Notes: generated by a model from the letters alone, not told the origin. A stretch of 64,000 nucleotides of DNA from Macrococcus armenti (GCF_020097135.1 NZ_CP083608.1:930001-994000); one strand, 5' to 3'. Positions 46,048 to 57,532 are shown, counted from the first letter of the stretch. A program made the numbers and translations.

Positions 46048-47721
46048 TTGAATTTAGTAAAAAAAGAAAATGAACATATAAAGATGACACCACTTGGCGG
46101 TGTAGGTGAAATTGCAAAAAACATGTATATCGTTGAAGTAGACGATGAAATGTTTATGTTAGATGCAGGGTTAATGTTCCCGGAAGATGAAATGTTAGGG
46201 ATTGATGTTGTTATTCCGGATATTAATTACGTGTTAGAAAACAAAGAAAAACTTAAAGGTATCTTTTTATCGCATGGACATGTTGACGCTATCGGTGCAC
46301 TAAAGTATATTATGAATCAGATCGATGCTCCGATTTATGGTTCTAGACTAACAATAGCGCTCGTTAAGGACCGTATGAAAGATGCAAAAATTAACAAAAA
46401 GATTAAATATTATACTGTAAATAATGATTCTGTTATGCGTTTTAAAAATGTAAACGTATCATTTTTCAGTACATCTCATAGTATACCTGATAGCTTAGGT
46501 ATTGTAATTCATACATCACATGGCGCGATAGTTTATACTGGGGAATTTAAATTTGATCAAAGTTTATCTGGAAGTTATCGTCCAGATATAACGAAGATGG
46601 GTCAAATTGGTGATAATGGCGTATTAATGTTGATCAGTGATTCAACTGAAGCTGAAAAGCCTGGATATAATACACCTGAAAACGTGATTGAAAGCCATAT
46701 TAATGATGAGTTTGCTAAAGCGAAGGGACGCATTATCGTATCATGTTATGCATCAAACTTTATTCGTATTCAGCAAGTTTTAAATAGTGCTGCAAGAAAT
46801 AACCGTAAAGTATCATTTTTAGGTAAGTCATTAGAAAGCTCATTTAATATCGCGAGAAAGTTAGGTTATTTCGATATTAAGGAACAATTACTCATCCCGA
46901 TTAAAGATGTAGAGAAATATCCGAAGAATGAAGTGGTTATAATAGCTACAGGTACGCAGGGAGAACCGATTGAAGCGTTAGCACAGATGGCTATGAATAA
47001 ACATAATATTTTAAACATCGAAGAAGGTGACACAGTATTTATTACGACGACACCATCATCTAATATGGAAGTTATATTAGGGTCAACGATAAACCACTTA
47101 GTTAAAGCGGGTGCACACGTTGTACCAACAAATAAAAAGATTCATGCTTCTGGACATGGGTGTATGGAAGAGTTAAAGTTAATGCTTAATTTGATGAAAC
47201 CGACTTATTTTGTACCAGTACAAGGTGAATTTAAAATGCAGATCGCACATGCGAAGTTAGCAGCAGAAGCGGGTGTGCTACCAGAACATATTTTCTTATT
47301 AGAAAAAGGAGACTGTTTAAACTTTGATGGTGAACACATGCTACCTAATGAAAAAGTAACTGCAGGGAACGTTTTAATTGATGGTATAGGTGTAGGGGAT
47401 GTCGGTAATATTGTACTTCGAGACAGAAGATTGTTAAGTGAAGATGGTATATTCATTGCTGTAGTGACAATCGACCCTAAAAATCGTACGATTGTCGCGG
47501 GACCGCAAATTCAGTCAAGAGGATTTGTATATGTACGTGAGAGTGAAGCATTACTTAAGGAAGCTGAAGAGAAAGTACAGGCGATAGTTGAAGAAGGTTT
47601 AACTAAAAATAAAATTGAATGGGCAGAAATTAAACAGGAAATGCGTGACAAGTTAAGTAAGTTGCTATATGAACATACGAAGCGTCGTCCGATGATCATC
47701 CCTGTGATTTCAGAAATTTAA
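46048..47721 (+). CDS. rnjB: ribonuclease J2
   Basis: RNase J2 is the second subunit of the RNase J complex for mRNA decay and rRNA processing. The metallo-beta-lactamase core has [14 protein letters not shown] and a degenerate metal motif [11 protein letters not shown], where active RNase J has HxHxDH. The last His is missing, as in staphylococcal J2, which is nearly inactive. The beta-CASP region and C-terminal domain ending [12 protein letters not shown] follow. The length is 557 aa. The start is TTG behind AGGAGG. RNase J1 must be elsewhere. Confidence 0.94.
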   Translation: MNLVKKENEHIKMTPLGGVGEIAKNMYIVEVDDEMFMLDAGLMFPEDEMLGIDVVIPDINYVLENKEKLKGIFLSHGHVDAIGALKYIMNQIDAPIYGSRLTIALVKDRMKDAKINKKIKYYTVNNDSVMRFKNVNVSFFSTSHSIPDSLGIVIHTSHGAIVYTGEFKFDQSLSGSYRPDITKMGQIGDNGVLMLISDSTEAEKPGYNTPENVIESHINDEFAKAKGRIIVSCYASNFIRIQQVLNSAARNNRKVSFLGKSLESSFNIARKLGYFDIKEQLLIPIKDVEKYPKNEVVIIATGTQGEPIEALAQMAMNKHNILNIEEGDTVFITTTPSSNMEVILGSTINHLVKAGAHVVPTNKKIHASGHGCMEELKLMLNLMKPTYFVPVQGEFKMQIAHAKLAAEAGVLPEHIFLLEKGDCLNFDGEHMLPNEKVTAGNVLIDGIGVGDVGNIVLRDRRLLSEDGIFIAVVTIDPKNRTIVAGPQIQSRGFVYVRESEALLKEAEEKVQAIVEEGLTKNKIEWAEIKQEMRDKLSKLLYEHTKRRPMIIPVISEI

Positions 47722-47728
47722 TTCAAGA

Positions 47729-47762
47729 ATAAACAAGCTATTATTAGCTTGTTTATTTATTT
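47729..47762 (+). terminator. rnjB terminator
   Basis: A 12-bp perfect stem ataaacaagcta/tagcttgtttat followed by TTATTTA. Confidence 0.85.
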
Positions 47763-47780
47763 AGTAAAGTAGGTGTTAAT

Positions 47781-50015
47781 ATGGCAATTAAGAAAAAAAC
47801 GAGAAAGAAAAGACGACCGGCAAAAAAGAACAACACGACGCCATACCGTTACTTATTTGCGTTAATAATAATATCTGCCATGGTGATCGGGATGCTGCAA
47901 TTTGGAATTCTTGGCACAGGTATTGATAGTTTGTTTGCCTATTTAACGGGTAGTGCAAGGTTTTATGTGTATATACTTATAATATTAATTACGATGTATT
48001 ACGCCGTTAATAATAAAATGATTCCACTGAACAGACGTGTTAACGGATGGTTGTTTATGCTTTTTGCATTTCCATCATTTTTACAGGTGATTCAGCATAT
48101 TATAAATGGTAAAACAATCAAACCGATATTTAATACAATTTATGAGTTACAGTCACGAACAGGCATTCATTTCTTTGGCGGTGGCATTATCGGTTACATT
48201 TATGATGTTCTGTTCAGTACGTTATTAAGCACTGTCGGTTCCTTAATGCTTTCTATCGTTATGGTCGTGATGAGCATACTGCTAATTTTAGGTAAGTCAA
48301 TACGTTTAGCTGCTCAACAACTGCTTCATTTTATAATTAATCGTGTCAAAGACATACAAAAAATGATTACAAATTATTACAATCATAAACGCTCGCAAAA
48401 AGAAACAAAAATTGAAAATCATGAACAACCAGCAGACGTTACGCATTTAGAGGAGGTAACAGAAGTTGAGGAAATTCCGATATATGACGGAAATACGTCG
48501 GTTATAAAAGACGATTTACCAATCGAAAAAGTTGAGCAGAATGCCTATCAGCAAACGATTGAAGAAGTCGATCAAATACATGAGCAACCTATTTCTGAAG
48601 ATGAAAATATAAACTATAAACTACCACCAATTCATTTACTGAATGCCGCTACAGAGAAGGCGAAAAACAATATGCAAATGGTAAAAAAACGCGGACAATT
48701 GTTGGAGACGACATTGAAGAATTTCGGTGTAAATGCAAAAGTAAGTCAGATTAAAATTGGTCCGGCAGTTACACAGTATGAAATTCAGCCAGCGATGGGC
48801 GTTAAAGTGAGTAGAATTGTTAATTTACATAACGATATTGCACTCGCACTTGCAGCAAAAGATATTCGTATTGAGGCACCTATTCCCGGAAAGTCTGCTG
48901 TTGGGATAGAAGTGCCGAATCAGACGATATCAATGGTAACTTTAAGAGAGGTCATTGAAGCATCACCAGTAACGGATAATAAATTAAAAGTCGTACTTGG
49001 TAGAGATATTTCAGGTGATGCCATTACCGCAGAACTGGATAAAATGCCGCATTTACTCGTTGCAGGTGCAACAGGGAGTGGTAAGTCTGTATGTATCAAT
49101 GGAATTATTACGAGTATACTGATGCACGCAAAACCACATGAAGTTAAATTAATGATGATTGATCCGAAGATGGTTGAGCTGAACGTATATAATGGTATTC
49201 CACACTTGTTAACACCTGTTGTAACAAATCCACAAAAAGCCGCGCAGGCATTACAAAAAATTGTTGGTGAAATGGAACGTCGCTATGACTTGTTCAGTCA
49301 TACAGGCACGAGAAATATTAAAGGTTATAACGATTATTTAGAGCGACAAAATAAAGAACTGAATGAAAAAAATGCAAAATTACCTTATATAGTTGTCATC
49401 GTTGATGAGCTCGCTGATTTAATGATGGTTGCAAGTAAAGATGTAGAAGCGGCGATTATGCGCCTTGCACAGATGGCGCGTGCTGCTGGTATTCATCTTA
49501 TTATTGCGACGCAACGTCCTTCTGTCGATGTTATAACGGGCTTAATTAAAGCGAATATCCCGTCACGTATCGCTTTTAGTGTGAGTAGTGCTGTCGACTC
49601 AAGAACAATATTAGATAGCCAAGGCGCTGAAAAACTACTCGGTAAAGGAGATATGTTATATTTACCTTATGGGCAGTCTAAGCCGACGAGAATACAAGGT
49701 GCATTTTTATCAGATGCTGAAGTTGAAGCTGTAGTAAACTACGTTACAAGTCAGCAGTCTGCAAATTATATTGAAGAAATGAAACCGGATGCAGTAGAAG
49801 AAAGTGAAAGTCATTCAGAAGATGAATTATATGCAGATGTATATGCATTCGTTATTGAAAAACAAAAAGCGTCAGCGAGTTTATTACAGCGACAGTTTAG
49901 AATTGGATATAATCGTGCTGCAAGGTTAATAGATGAGCTGGAAGCAAACGGTGTTATCGGTCCTGCAACAGGAAGTAAACCGAGAAGTGTACTAATAGAG
50001 GCTAACGAAGAATAG
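47781..50015 (+). CDS. ftsK: DNA translocase FtsK/SpoIIIE
   Basis: This septal motor clears chromosomal DNA from the closing division site. There are four N-terminal membrane helices (about 20-170), then an acidic linker (about 200-280). The alpha-beta motor has Walker [15 protein letters not shown] and Walker [13 protein letters not shown], and a C-terminal gamma winged helix (about 680-744) reads KOPS-like sequences. The length of 744 aa is slightly short for the family. The start is ATG after TAGGTG. Confidence 0.94.
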   Translation: MAIKKKTRKKRRPAKKNNTTPYRYLFALIIISAMVIGMLQFGILGTGIDSLFAYLTGSARFYVYILIILITMYYAVNNKMIPLNRRVNGWLFMLFAFPSFLQVIQHIINGKTIKPIFNTIYELQSRTGIHFFGGGIIGYIYDVLFSTLLSTVGSLMLSIVMVVMSILLILGKSIRLAAQQLLHFIINRVKDIQKMITNYYNHKRSQKETKIENHEQPADVTHLEEVTEVEEIPIYDGNTSVIKDDLPIEKVEQNAYQQTIEEVDQIHEQPISEDENINYKLPPIHLLNAATEKAKNNMQMVKKRGQLLETTLKNFGVNAKVSQIKIGPAVTQYEIQPAMGVKVSRIVNLHNDIALALAAKDIRIEAPIPGKSAVGIEVPNQTISMVTLREVIEASPVTDNKLKVVLGRDISGDAITAELDKMPHLLVAGATGSGKSVCINGIITSILMHAKPHEVKLMMIDPKMVELNVYNGIPHLLTPVVTNPQKAAQALQKIVGEMERRYDLFSHTGTRNIKGYNDYLERQNKELNEKNAKLPYIVVIVDELADLMMVASKDVEAAIMRLAQMARAAGIHLIIATQRPSVDVITGLIKANIPSRIAFSVSSAVDSRTILDSQGAEKLLGKGDMLYLPYGQSKPTRIQGAFLSDAEVEAVVNYVTSQQSANYIEEMKPDAVEESESHSEDELYADVYAFVIEKQKASASLLQRQFRIGYNRAARLIDELEANGVIGPATGSKPRSVLIEANEE

Positions 50016-50026
50016 GAGAGAATAAC

Positions 50027-50740
50027 GTGTCTGCAAATCAAGACGTTGTATTAGCAAAAGATTGGATATTATCAAAAATTCAAACAGGTGAATTAAAGCG
50101 TGGGGATGCATTGCCATCACATTATGATATTTCAAGACAGATTAATATATCAAGAGATGCAATTGAACTTGCATTTCATGAACTTGTAACAGAGCAAATC
50201 ATAACGGAGCACTTTCAGGAAGGATATTCTGTAAAAGTAGCGCCACCATTTGATTATCCGGTAGATGAACTAAAAAGTATAACGATGATGTTTGAAGAAG
50301 CAGGTTTTCGTGCGGGTACATTGATTTTAAGTCAGGATTTAGAACAACCATCACTCGATGATAAAGTCGTTTTAAATATTAATGATGATAGAAGCATTAC
50401 AGTAATTGAAAGAATACGTACAGCTGATGACAATCCTGTTGTATATTGCCTTGATAAAATTAACCTTGAATCTTTTAATGTTTATGCATCCAGCCAATCA
50501 CGATCATTATTTGAAATGCTACATGATAGTGGTATTTCGATTCGCTATGCAACGACTGAGATTGAATCACTTGGATATGAACCATATATTTCAAATGCAT
50601 TGCAATGTGCACCAGAAGATAGCTTATTACTATTCAGACAAGTTCATTATAATGATCAGGATGAGCCGGTATTATATTCAATGAATTACTTTAAATCCAG
50701 TCAAGTTAAGTTTAAAATTAAACGAACGATAAGAAAATAG
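50027..50740 (+). CDS. GntR-family regulator, YmfC-like
   Basis: This 237-aa transcription regulator has an N-terminal winged helix (LPSHYDISRQINISRDAIEL) and a C-terminal UTRA ligand-binding domain (about 80-230). The start is GTG behind AGGAGAG, 11 bp after ftsK. YmfC-type regulators are encoded at this position in B. subtilis and staphylococci; the ligand is unknown. ymfF follows 9 bp later. Confidence 0.88.
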   Translation: MSANQDVVLAKDWILSKIQTGELKRGDALPSHYDISRQINISRDAIELAFHELVTEQIITEHFQEGYSVKVAPPFDYPVDELKSITMMFEEAGFRAGTLILSQDLEQPSLDDKVVLNINDDRSITVIERIRTADDNPVVYCLDKINLESFNVYASSQSRSLFEMLHDSGISIRYATTEIESLGYEPYISNALQCAPEDSLLLFRQVHYNDQDEPVLYSMNYFKSSQVKFKIKRTIRK

Positions 50741-50749
50741 GAGAACGTT

Positions 50750-52000
50750 ATGCAGCAAAATATAGAAATATTGAGCACAAGTAAATTTAAAACGGTATCT
50801 TTAGTTTTGAAATTTAAAGCACCGCTTCATGAAGAAACAATGACCGTTCGAAGTGTATTGTCAAAGTTGATTCATAAGACAACTGCAAAGTATAATACGG
50901 AAATTGATATGATGAATCATCTTGCCGATTTATATGGTGCACATTTATACAGTTCTGTAATTAAACAGAATAACGCACACGTATTAACGATTGGTATCGA
51001 TATTGTGAATGATAAGTATTTATCAGATTCTAATGTTTTAGAGGCGGCATTTCAGCTGTTACACGAAGTGTTGTTTAATCCGAATGTCGTAAATGGAGCA
51101 TTCGTTAGTAAACAAGTAAAGCAGGAAAAGCGATTACTAAAAAATAAATTTGAATCTATTAAAGAGAATATTGGGCAATATGGATTTTATCAGTTACTCA
51201 AATCGATGTTCCACGATGATCCAAATCGTTTACCGAGTTTTGGTGACGAACTACAATTGGACAATATAGATGGGAAGCAACTTTATGCAGCGTTTGAAAG
51301 TATGAAAAAGAATGATGAAATTCATTTTTATACTGTTGGAGAAGTTTCACTTGATAAAATATATGATCTTTACTCGAAATATATTGGATTAGAAGCGAAT
51401 ATTGTGAAATTACCGGAGTTCATTATTGAAAAGAACGCTAAGCCTGCCTACATTGAAGAAAAGATAAAAACGACGCAAGCGCGTTTAAACATCAGCATGA
51501 AATTTGATGTTGTACATCCGGAGAAGTCATACTTTAGTTTCATTGTATTAAATCATTTATTCGGTGGCGATCCTTCAAGTATGCTTTTTATGAATGTCAG
51601 AGAAAAGATGAGTTTAGCTTATCAAATACATAGCCAAATTGATGCACGTCATGGGTTATTATATGTACTTGCTGGTGTCAATCAGGATAGCCGTAAGCAG
51701 GCCATCGATACAATTATTGATCAATTTGACCGCATAAAAAGCGGCACGTTTGATGAATCGGCAATCGTGCTTTCAAAACGCTTGATCATAAACAGCAGAT
51801 TAGAGTCGATGGACCGCCCGAAAGGATTTATTGAAGCAACTTTTTCAAATACATTCGGAAAACAAATAACAAATGATGAGTGGATTAAGGGGATTCAATC
51901 TGTAACAAAATCGGATATTATAGAACTCGCAAAAACCGGATATTTCCACACCATTTATTGTTTAACAAGTGAGGATTACAATGAAGAAAACATATTATAA
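50750..52000 (+). CDS. ymfF: M16-like protein YmfF, probably catalytically inactive
   Basis: This 416-aa protein of the M16 peptidase fold lacks the HxxEH zinc motif; the matching region reads VLSKLIHKTTAKYNTEIDMM. The C-terminal half (NVREKMSLAYQIHSQIDARH) is conserved. M16 proteins often work as active/inactive pairs, so it probably partners the next gene product, YmfH. The two genes overlap by 20 nt. The start is ATG behind AGGAGA. Confidence 0.86.
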   Translation: MQQNIEILSTSKFKTVSLVLKFKAPLHEETMTVRSVLSKLIHKTTAKYNTEIDMMNHLADLYGAHLYSSVIKQNNAHVLTIGIDIVNDKYLSDSNVLEAAFQLLHEVLFNPNVVNGAFVSKQVKQEKRLLKNKFESIKENIGQYGFYQLLKSMFHDDPNRLPSFGDELQLDNIDGKQLYAAFESMKKNDEIHFYTVGEVSLDKIYDLYSKYIGLEANIVKLPEFIIEKNAKPAYIEEKIKTTQARLNISMKFDVVHPEKSYFSFIVLNHLFGGDPSSMLFMNVREKMSLAYQIHSQIDARHGLLYVLAGVNQDSRKQAIDTIIDQFDRIKSGTFDESAIVLSKRLIINSRLESMDRPKGFIEATFSNTFGKQITNDEWIKGIQSVTKSDIIELAKTGYFHTIYCLTSEDYNEENIL

Positions 52001-53249
52001 TCGTGTAGATGAAACGTTATATGAATTTAAACTGGACAATGGATTAGACTTATTCATTATTCCTAAACATGGCTTTCAGAAATCTTATGTAACAATGACT
52101 GCAAAGTATGGTTCCATCCATAATGATTTTTATATTGATGATACATTGATGCATATGCCAAAAGGTATTGCGCATTTTTTAGAACATAAAATGTTTGAAA
52201 AAGAAGACGGTGATATGTTTAATGCATTTTCGAAATACGGAAGTTCTGCAAATGCGTTTACATCTTATGATAGAACGAGCTACTTGTTTACAACAGTGGA
52301 AAGTTTAAAAGAAAACATCAAGTTATTGATGGACATGCTGAATACACCATATTTTACAGAAGAAAGTGTACAGAAAGAAGTTGGAATCATCGCTGAAGAA
52401 ATAAAGATGTATCAGGATCAGCCGAACTATAAACTTTATTATCAGACGATGAATGCAATGTATCACACGCATCCAGTAAAGTATGATATAGCAGGTACAG
52501 TAGATAGCATATCTGAAATTACTGATAAAACACTTTATCAATGTTTTGAAACGTTTTATCATCCTGAAAATATGGTGATGTTTATCGTCGGCGATGTAGA
52601 TCCATTTGATTTATATACATATGTAAATGAAATAAGTTATAAACATAAAGAATTTAACGATGTCATGCTAATGGCGTTTGAAGAGCCTGCTAATGTTTAT
52701 CAACCATATATCCAGTCATTTGAAAACGTGCAGAAAGATAAGTTAATGCTCGGAATTAAAACCCAGATTCACACGTATGAGTCATCTCATATGAAACTGG
52801 AGATGGAAGTATTGTTTGCACTTGATTTATTATTTGGTGAACAGACCGAATTTTATCAGTCGTTATTAGAAGATCACCTTATTGATGATAGTTTCGGATT
52901 CAACTTTATTATTGAACCGACGTTTTCTCATATTTTAATTGCAGGTGCTACAGATCAACCAGAAGTGCTGAAGGAGCGTCTATTAAATCAACTGCATAAC
53001 TTTGAAGCATTATATGATCAGACTGCATTTGATCGCCTCGTAAAGCAAACAATAGGTGAATATGTATCCAGTATGAATAGCCCGGAATATATCGCAAATC
53101 AATTCACACGTTATTTCTTTAATGGTGCTATTTTATTTGATTTACTTCCAATATTAGAAAGCCTTTCATTAAGTGGCTGTATTCAAACTTATAAAGCGAC
53201 AATTTCCGGTGCTGCAGTTACGGATAGCAGGATGTTGCCGAATGGGTAA
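51981..53249 (+). CDS. ymfH: M16 zinc peptidase YmfH
   Basis: This active-type M16 peptidase has GIAHFLEHKMFEKEDG near residue 60 and SANAFTSYDRTSYLF. The length is 422 aa from ATG 51981, which follows GAGGAT; a slightly longer frame start overlaps the ribosome site. It forms the ymfF-ymfH pair, whose role in B. subtilis relatives is suspected to be peptide or pheromone processing. The last 8 nt overlap ymfI. Confidence 0.88.
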   Translation: MKKTYYNRVDETLYEFKLDNGLDLFIIPKHGFQKSYVTMTAKYGSIHNDFYIDDTLMHMPKGIAHFLEHKMFEKEDGDMFNAFSKYGSSANAFTSYDRTSYLFTTVESLKENIKLLMDMLNTPYFTEESVQKEVGIIAEEIKMYQDQPNYKLYYQTMNAMYHTHPVKYDIAGTVDSISEITDKTLYQCFETFYHPENMVMFIVGDVDPFDLYTYVNEISYKHKEFNDVMLMAFEEPANVYQPYIQSFENVQKDKLMLGIKTQIHTYESSHMKLEMEVLFALDLLFGEQTEFYQSLLEDHLIDDSFGFNFIIEPTFSHILIAGATDQPEVLKERLLNQLHNFEALYDQTAFDRLVKQTIGEYVSSMNSPEYIANQFTRYFFNGAILFDLLPILESLSLSGCIQTYKATISGAAVTDSRMLPNG

Positions 53250-53949
53250 ATATATCGTTCTTGGTGCGAGTGGTGATATTGGCCGTCAAATCACTCATGA
53301 TCTTCTGGATGCTGGTCACGAAGTCATTGCACAGTACTTTAATACGTGTTTAAGTGAACTTCAAGAGGCATTTAATGGTCGAGCAGTTTCTTTTATAAAG
53401 CTTGACCTATGTAAGCCATTGCTGCAAAATCCATTTGAACCGTGGATGATCAATCATGTCGATGGGCTTATATATGCAGCGGGGCGTTCATATTTCGCTG
53501 AGCTTAAGGACGTGTCAAATGAGGCGATCGATGAACAATACAATATTCACTTTTTTAATTTAATTAAATGTGTTCAATACACTTCTAGTGGTTTATTACA
53601 AGGTGTGCGTGGTAGAATTGTTGTAATAAGTTCTATCTGGGGAGAAACAGGAAGCAGTATGGAAAGCATATATAGTGGCTTTAAAGCAGCGCAAATCGGC
53701 TTTATTAAGTCGATTGCAAAAGAATATGCGCGAACAAATGTTACGGCAAATATTATTGCTCCTGGCATCGTAAAAGGTCGTATGACAGATGCACTCGGTA
53801 GTGATGTTGCTGATGTTATAGAGCAAATCCCCCAGCAAACACTTGTAAAACCATCTGAAATTAGTTTCGCAGTGCTTCAGTTACTGGATATGCATGCGCA
53901 ATCCGTTACAGGTACTGTAATGCGTATCAATGGTGGATGGTACATATAG
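53242..53949 (+). CDS. ymfI: short-chain dehydrogenase/reductase YmfI
   Basis: An SDR-family NAD(P)-dependent oxidoreductase of 235 aa. The cofactor motif GASGDIGR is at residues 8-15, followed by the strand motif YAAGRSYFAEL. The catalytic Ser and the Tyr-x-x-x-Lys in YSGFKAAQIGF are present. The substrate is unknown. ATG 53242 overlaps the end of ymfH (ATGGGTAA), giving coupled translation. Confidence 0.9.
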   Translation: MGKYIVLGASGDIGRQITHDLLDAGHEVIAQYFNTCLSELQEAFNGRAVSFIKLDLCKPLLQNPFEPWMINHVDGLIYAAGRSYFAELKDVSNEAIDEQYNIHFFNLIKCVQYTSSGLLQGVRGRIVVISSIWGETGSSMESIYSGFKAAQIGFIKSIAKEYARTNVTANIIAPGIVKGRMTDALGSDVADVIEQIPQQTLVKPSEISFAVLQLLDMHAQSVTGTVMRINGGWYI

Positions 53950-53958
53950 GAGGGCATT

Positions 53959-54753
53959 ATGGAACAAACGTTAAGAAAAGAATGGTATCTGGAGTATGAA
54001 ATCGTGATTAACCGTGCAGGTTTACTCGGCGATGTATCAAGTTTACTTGGTGCGTTGGGCATCAGTATTGTTACGATTAATGGTGTTGATCAAGGTAAAC
54101 GCGGTCTGTTAATTAAGACAGATAATGAAGAAAAGGTAAAACGTTTTGAGCATATTATCAGTCAGCTGGATGATATTGAAATCGTTAAATTACGTAAACC
54201 ACGATTAACAGACCGTCTTGCTGTAAGGCATGGACAGTATATTCAAAAGGATACGAATGAAAAAAATACTTTCCGTTTTGTACGTAAAGAACTCGGTATA
54301 CTTGTTGACCTCATGGCAGAATTATTTAAAGAGGATGGTCACAGATTAATTGGTATACGAGGTATGCCACGTGTTGGTAAAACAGAATCTATCGTTGCAG
54401 CGAGTGTATGTGCGCATAAGAAGTGGTTGTTTATTTCATCTACAATGATTAAACAGACCGTTCGAAATTCTCTTTTTAAAGGTGAATATGACGATAAACA
54501 TATTTATATTATCGACGGTGCATTGTCGATAAAGCAGAACCATGAACATCTTGATTTAATCAAGGAAGTGATGGCGTTACCTGCAACTAAAGTAATAGAA
54601 CATCCAGATTTATTTGTTCAGAAGACAGATTATTCTATCGAAGATTTTGATTATATTATCGAAATACGAGAAACAGAAGATCAGGAAATTACGTATGAAC
54701 AATTATCAAAAAATAATCTATTTGATAATAATGACTTTGGATTCTTTTTATAA
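53959..54753 (+). CDS. ymfK: DUF3388 protein YmfK
   Basis: This 264-aa protein has an ACT-like N-terminal domain (about 10-75, YEIVINRAGLLGDVSSLLG) and a P-loop-like segment RGMPRVGKTESIV near residue 135. The combination is that of DUF3388 proteins found between ymfI and ymfM. The function is unknown. The start is ATG behind AGGAGG. The next gene starts 12 bp downstream. Confidence 0.85.
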   Translation: MEQTLRKEWYLEYEIVINRAGLLGDVSSLLGALGISIVTINGVDQGKRGLLIKTDNEEKVKRFEHIISQLDDIEIVKLRKPRLTDRLAVRHGQYIQKDTNEKNTFRFVRKELGILVDLMAELFKEDGHRLIGIRGMPRVGKTESIVAASVCAHKKWLFISSTMIKQTVRNSLFKGEYDDKHIYIIDGALSIKQNHEHLDLIKEVMALPATKVIEHPDLFVQKTDYSIEDFDYIIEIRETEDQEITYEQLSKNNLFDNNDFGFFL

Positions 54754-54765
54754 AGGAGTACGTTA

Positions 54766-55596
54766 ATGAAACAAATTGGTCAAAAACTAAGATCTAAACG
54801 AGAATCACTAGGAATGACATTGATTGACCTGGAAAAGAAAATAAAAATTCAGAAGAAATATATAGAAATGATTGAGAAGAACGATTTCAACCGTTTGCCA
54901 AATCCTGATTATACGAGAGGATTTATTGAAAAATATGCGAGTGCAGTTAACTTAAACGGTTCAGAATTAATTCAACAGCATGAGTCAGAGCTTCCAGAAA
55001 GAAAGATTTCAGCGAAAGAAGCAATCGATAATATGAAGCAATCACTCGTTGAAGAAAAAGATCAAACAGCGCGTAAGATGATTGCAATTATTTTAAGTAT
55101 ATTAGCAATTTTATTCGTCATTTGGTTTTTAAGCCAGTTTTTAATTAAAGATCGTGATCATGCTTTTAAACCTGCATCAATCAATCCTTCCCGTAATGTA
55201 AACGTTGAAAAGAAAGAAGAAGTTACCCCAAAAAAGAATGTGCAGAAAAAGTCACAGCAAAAGCAGGAAACGAAATCGTCTACGAATGTTGTTTATAAAA
55301 ACTTTGATGGTAGTAATTTGAGTTACGAAATTAAGACAGATGAACCTTTACAAATTAAAATTGATTCAAAAGTACCGAACTGGGTGCAAGTGTTTGATAA
55401 TAACAAGAAAAATTATGCTTATAAAGAACTGAAACAGGAAACGTTCAATATAGATAAAGATGTTAAAGATGTAACAATTATATCTGGAAATTCTACATCG
55501 ACAGATATCTATATTAATAAACAGAAAATTTCGATTCCGAAAGAAGCAGAAAATCTCATTACGAGAACATACTATTTTAAAGTAGTAAAAAACTAG
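54766..55596 (+). CDS. ymfM: RodZ-like helix-turn-helix membrane protein YmfM
   Basis: This 276-aa bitopic protein links MreB-type cell-shape machinery to the membrane in relatives. The N-terminal HTH_25 domain ([20 protein letters not shown]) is followed by one membrane helix ([18 protein letters not shown], about 105-122). A Lys/Gln-rich linker and a C-terminal extracellular DUF4115 beta domain complete it. The start is ATG behind AAGGAG. Confidence 0.9.
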   Translation: MKQIGQKLRSKRESLGMTLIDLEKKIKIQKKYIEMIEKNDFNRLPNPDYTRGFIEKYASAVNLNGSELIQQHESELPERKISAKEAIDNMKQSLVEEKDQTARKMIAIILSILAILFVIWFLSQFLIKDRDHAFKPASINPSRNVNVEKKEEVTPKKNVQKKSQQKQETKSSTNVVYKNFDGSNLSYEIKTDEPLQIKIDSKVPNWVQVFDNNKKNYAYKELKQETFNIDKDVKDVTIISGNSTSTDIYINKQKISIPKEAENLITRTYYFKVVKN

Positions 55597-55612
55597 AGTT
55601 AGGATGAATTAT

Positions 55613-56194
55613 ATGAATATACCAAATCAGATTACTGTTGCGAGAGTACTCCTCATACCAATCTTTTTAATTTTTTTACTTGCAGATTTCGGTATGGGTA
55701 AAATCGAAATATTAGGGTCACAAGTGATGCGTATTGAGCAGTTTATTGCTGCATTGATATTTATTTTTGCGTCATTGACAGATTGGATTGACGGTTATTT
55801 AGCACGTAAGTGGCAACTCGTTACGAATATGGGGAAATTTTTAGATCCTCTAGCGGACAAATTACTTGTATCGAGCGGTCTCATTGCACTTGTTGAATTA
55901 AATATCATTCCATCATGGATTGCAATCGTTATTATTGCACGTGAGTTTGCGGTAACAGGACTGAGATTATTGCAAATTGAACAGGGGTTTGTTTCTGCAG
56001 CAGGTCAGCTCGGTAAAATTAAAACTGCAGTTACGATGTTATCTATGACATTACTACTGTTGAATGAGCCATTTTCACAATGGACTGGTATTGATGCAGG
56101 TTATTACTTAATGTATGTTGCTGTATTCTTTACGATTTTATCAGGTATTGAATACTTTTATCATGGGCGAGATGTATTTAAAAATTCTAAATAA
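55613..56194 (+). CDS. pgsA: CDP-diacylglycerol-glycerol-3-phosphate 3-phosphatidyltransferase
   Basis: PgsA makes phosphatidylglycerol phosphate, the first step to phosphatidylglycerol, using the CdsA product. The CDP-alcohol signature is [10 protein letters not shown]...[10 protein letters not shown] (residues about 61-87). Several membrane helices are seen. I chose ATG 55613 (193 aa, [16 protein letters not shown]), 8 nt after AGGAT; ATG 55604 touches the ribosome site. In relatives cinA comes next, but here recA follows directly. Confidence 0.94.
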   Translation: MNIPNQITVARVLLIPIFLIFLLADFGMGKIEILGSQVMRIEQFIAALIFIFASLTDWIDGYLARKWQLVTNMGKFLDPLADKLLVSSGLIALVELNIIPSWIAIVIIAREFAVTGLRLLQIEQGFVSAAGQLGKIKTAVTMLSMTLLLLNEPFSQWTGIDAGYYLMYVAVFFTILSGIEYFYHGRDVFKNSK

Positions 56195-56202
56195 TTTAAA
56201 GC

Positions 56203-56235
56203 ACAATGCTTGTATAATGCAGGCATTGTTTTTTA
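56203..56235 (+). terminator. pgsA terminator
   Basis: A stem acaatgcttgt/gcaggcattgt with G-U pairs is followed by six Ts. Confidence 0.8.
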
Positions 56236-56338
56236 TTGCAGAAATTAAATAATTTCGCGTTATTATTAAATAATTGCATAAAATATAAAAAATAAATCGC
56301 TTACACGTTCTTATTTTTGAATTTTAGCATAAAAAATA

Positions 56339-56389
56339 CAAACAGACGTTCGCTTTTTGCTTGCTATTTTTTATAGATATGCGTATAGT
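56339..56389 (+). promoter_or_regulatory. recA promoter with LexA (SOS) box
   Basis: caaacagacgttcg (56339-56352) reads CGAAC-N4-GTTTG on the other strand, the Gram-positive LexA/DinR pattern. It lies 8 bp before TTGCTA, which is 17 nt from TATAGT (56384-56389). The stretch from 56236 to 56338 holds nothing else that I can name. Confidence 0.72.
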
Positions 56390-56467
56390 AGTAAATGTAG
56401 TTCATCACTTTATAAAGTATTGAAATTTAAATATAGAAACATTTATTTATTCATCAGGAGGAATAAT

Positions 56468-57526
56468 ATGAGCGAAAGACAGAAGGCTTTAGATACAGTT
56501 ATTAAAAATATGGAGAAATCATTCGGTAAAGGTGCTGTAATGAAATTAGGAGATAGTACAGACCGTAATGTTTCTACTGTTTCAAGTGGCTCTATTACTT
56601 TAGATAGTGCACTTGGTGTAGGTGGATATCCAAAAGGACGTATCATCGAAATATATGGTCCTGAAAGTTCAGGGAAAACGACAGTTGCTTTACATGCGAT
56701 TGCTGAAGTTCAGCGTCAAGGTGGGGTTGCAGCATTTATTGATGCAGAACATGCATTGGATCCGGTATACGCTAAAAATTTAGGTGTAGATATTGAGAAT
56801 TTATATTTATCTCAACCAGACCACGGTGAGCAAGGTTTAGAAATCGCTGAAGCATTCGTGCGCAGTGGTGCAATTGATATCATTGTTGTCGATTCAGTTG
56901 CAGCATTAACACCGAAAGCAGAAATTGAAGGTGAAATGGGAGACTCGCATATGGGGCTTCAGGCGCGATTAATGTCTCAAGCTTTGCGTAAACTTTCAGG
57001 CTCAGTTTCTAAATCGAATACAATTGCAATTTTCATCAACCAAGTTCGTGAAAAAATTGGTGTTATGTTCGGTAATCCTGAAACGACTCCTGGTGGTCGT
57101 GCACTTAAGTTCTACTCTTCAGTACGTTTAGAAGTACGTCGTGCAGAACAGTTAAAACAAGGGCAGGATATTGTCGGAAATAGAACGAAAATTAAAGTTG
57201 TAAAAAATAAAGTTGCACCACCATTTAAAGTTGCTGAAGTTGATATTATGTACGGTAAAGGGATTTCAAGAGAAGGTGAAATCGTTGATTTAGGTGCAGA
57301 GTATGAAGTACTTCAAAAAGCAGGTGCATGGTATTCATATGACGGAGAACGCATCGGTCAAGGTCGTGAGAACATTAAGACATTCTTAAAAGAAAATCCA
57401 GAAGTGAGAGATGAAATCGATCAGAAAATCCGAAAAGCGATGGGTGTCGGTGCATCACTTGAGCAGCCAGAGACACCAAAAGATGTCGTTGGAGAAGATG
57501 ATTTGTTTGATGGGGAATTAGAATAA
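56468..57526 (+). CDS. recA: recombinase RecA
   Basis: RecA forms filaments on single-stranded DNA, performs strand exchange and triggers LexA self-cleavage. Walker [10 protein letters not shown] is at residues 64-72. [19 protein letters not shown] and the loop [12 protein letters not shown] are conserved, and the C-terminus is acidic. The length is 352 aa. ATG 56468 follows CAGGAGG; a TTG-started extension has no ribosome site. The SOS box upstream indicates damage induction. Confidence 0.98.
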   Translation: MSERQKALDTVIKNMEKSFGKGAVMKLGDSTDRNVSTVSSGSITLDSALGVGGYPKGRIIEIYGPESSGKTTVALHAIAEVQRQGGVAAFIDAEHALDPVYAKNLGVDIENLYLSQPDHGEQGLEIAEAFVRSGAIDIIVVDSVAALTPKAEIEGEMGDSHMGLQARLMSQALRKLSGSVSKSNTIAIFINQVREKIGVMFGNPETTPGGRALKFYSSVRLEVRRAEQLKQGQDIVGNRTKIKVVKNKVAPPFKVAEVDIMYGKGISREGEIVDLGAEYEVLQKAGAWYSYDGERIGQGRENIKTFLKENPEVRDEIDQKIRKAMGVGASLEQPETPKDVVGEDDLFDGELE

Positions 57527-57532
57527 TCAGTT

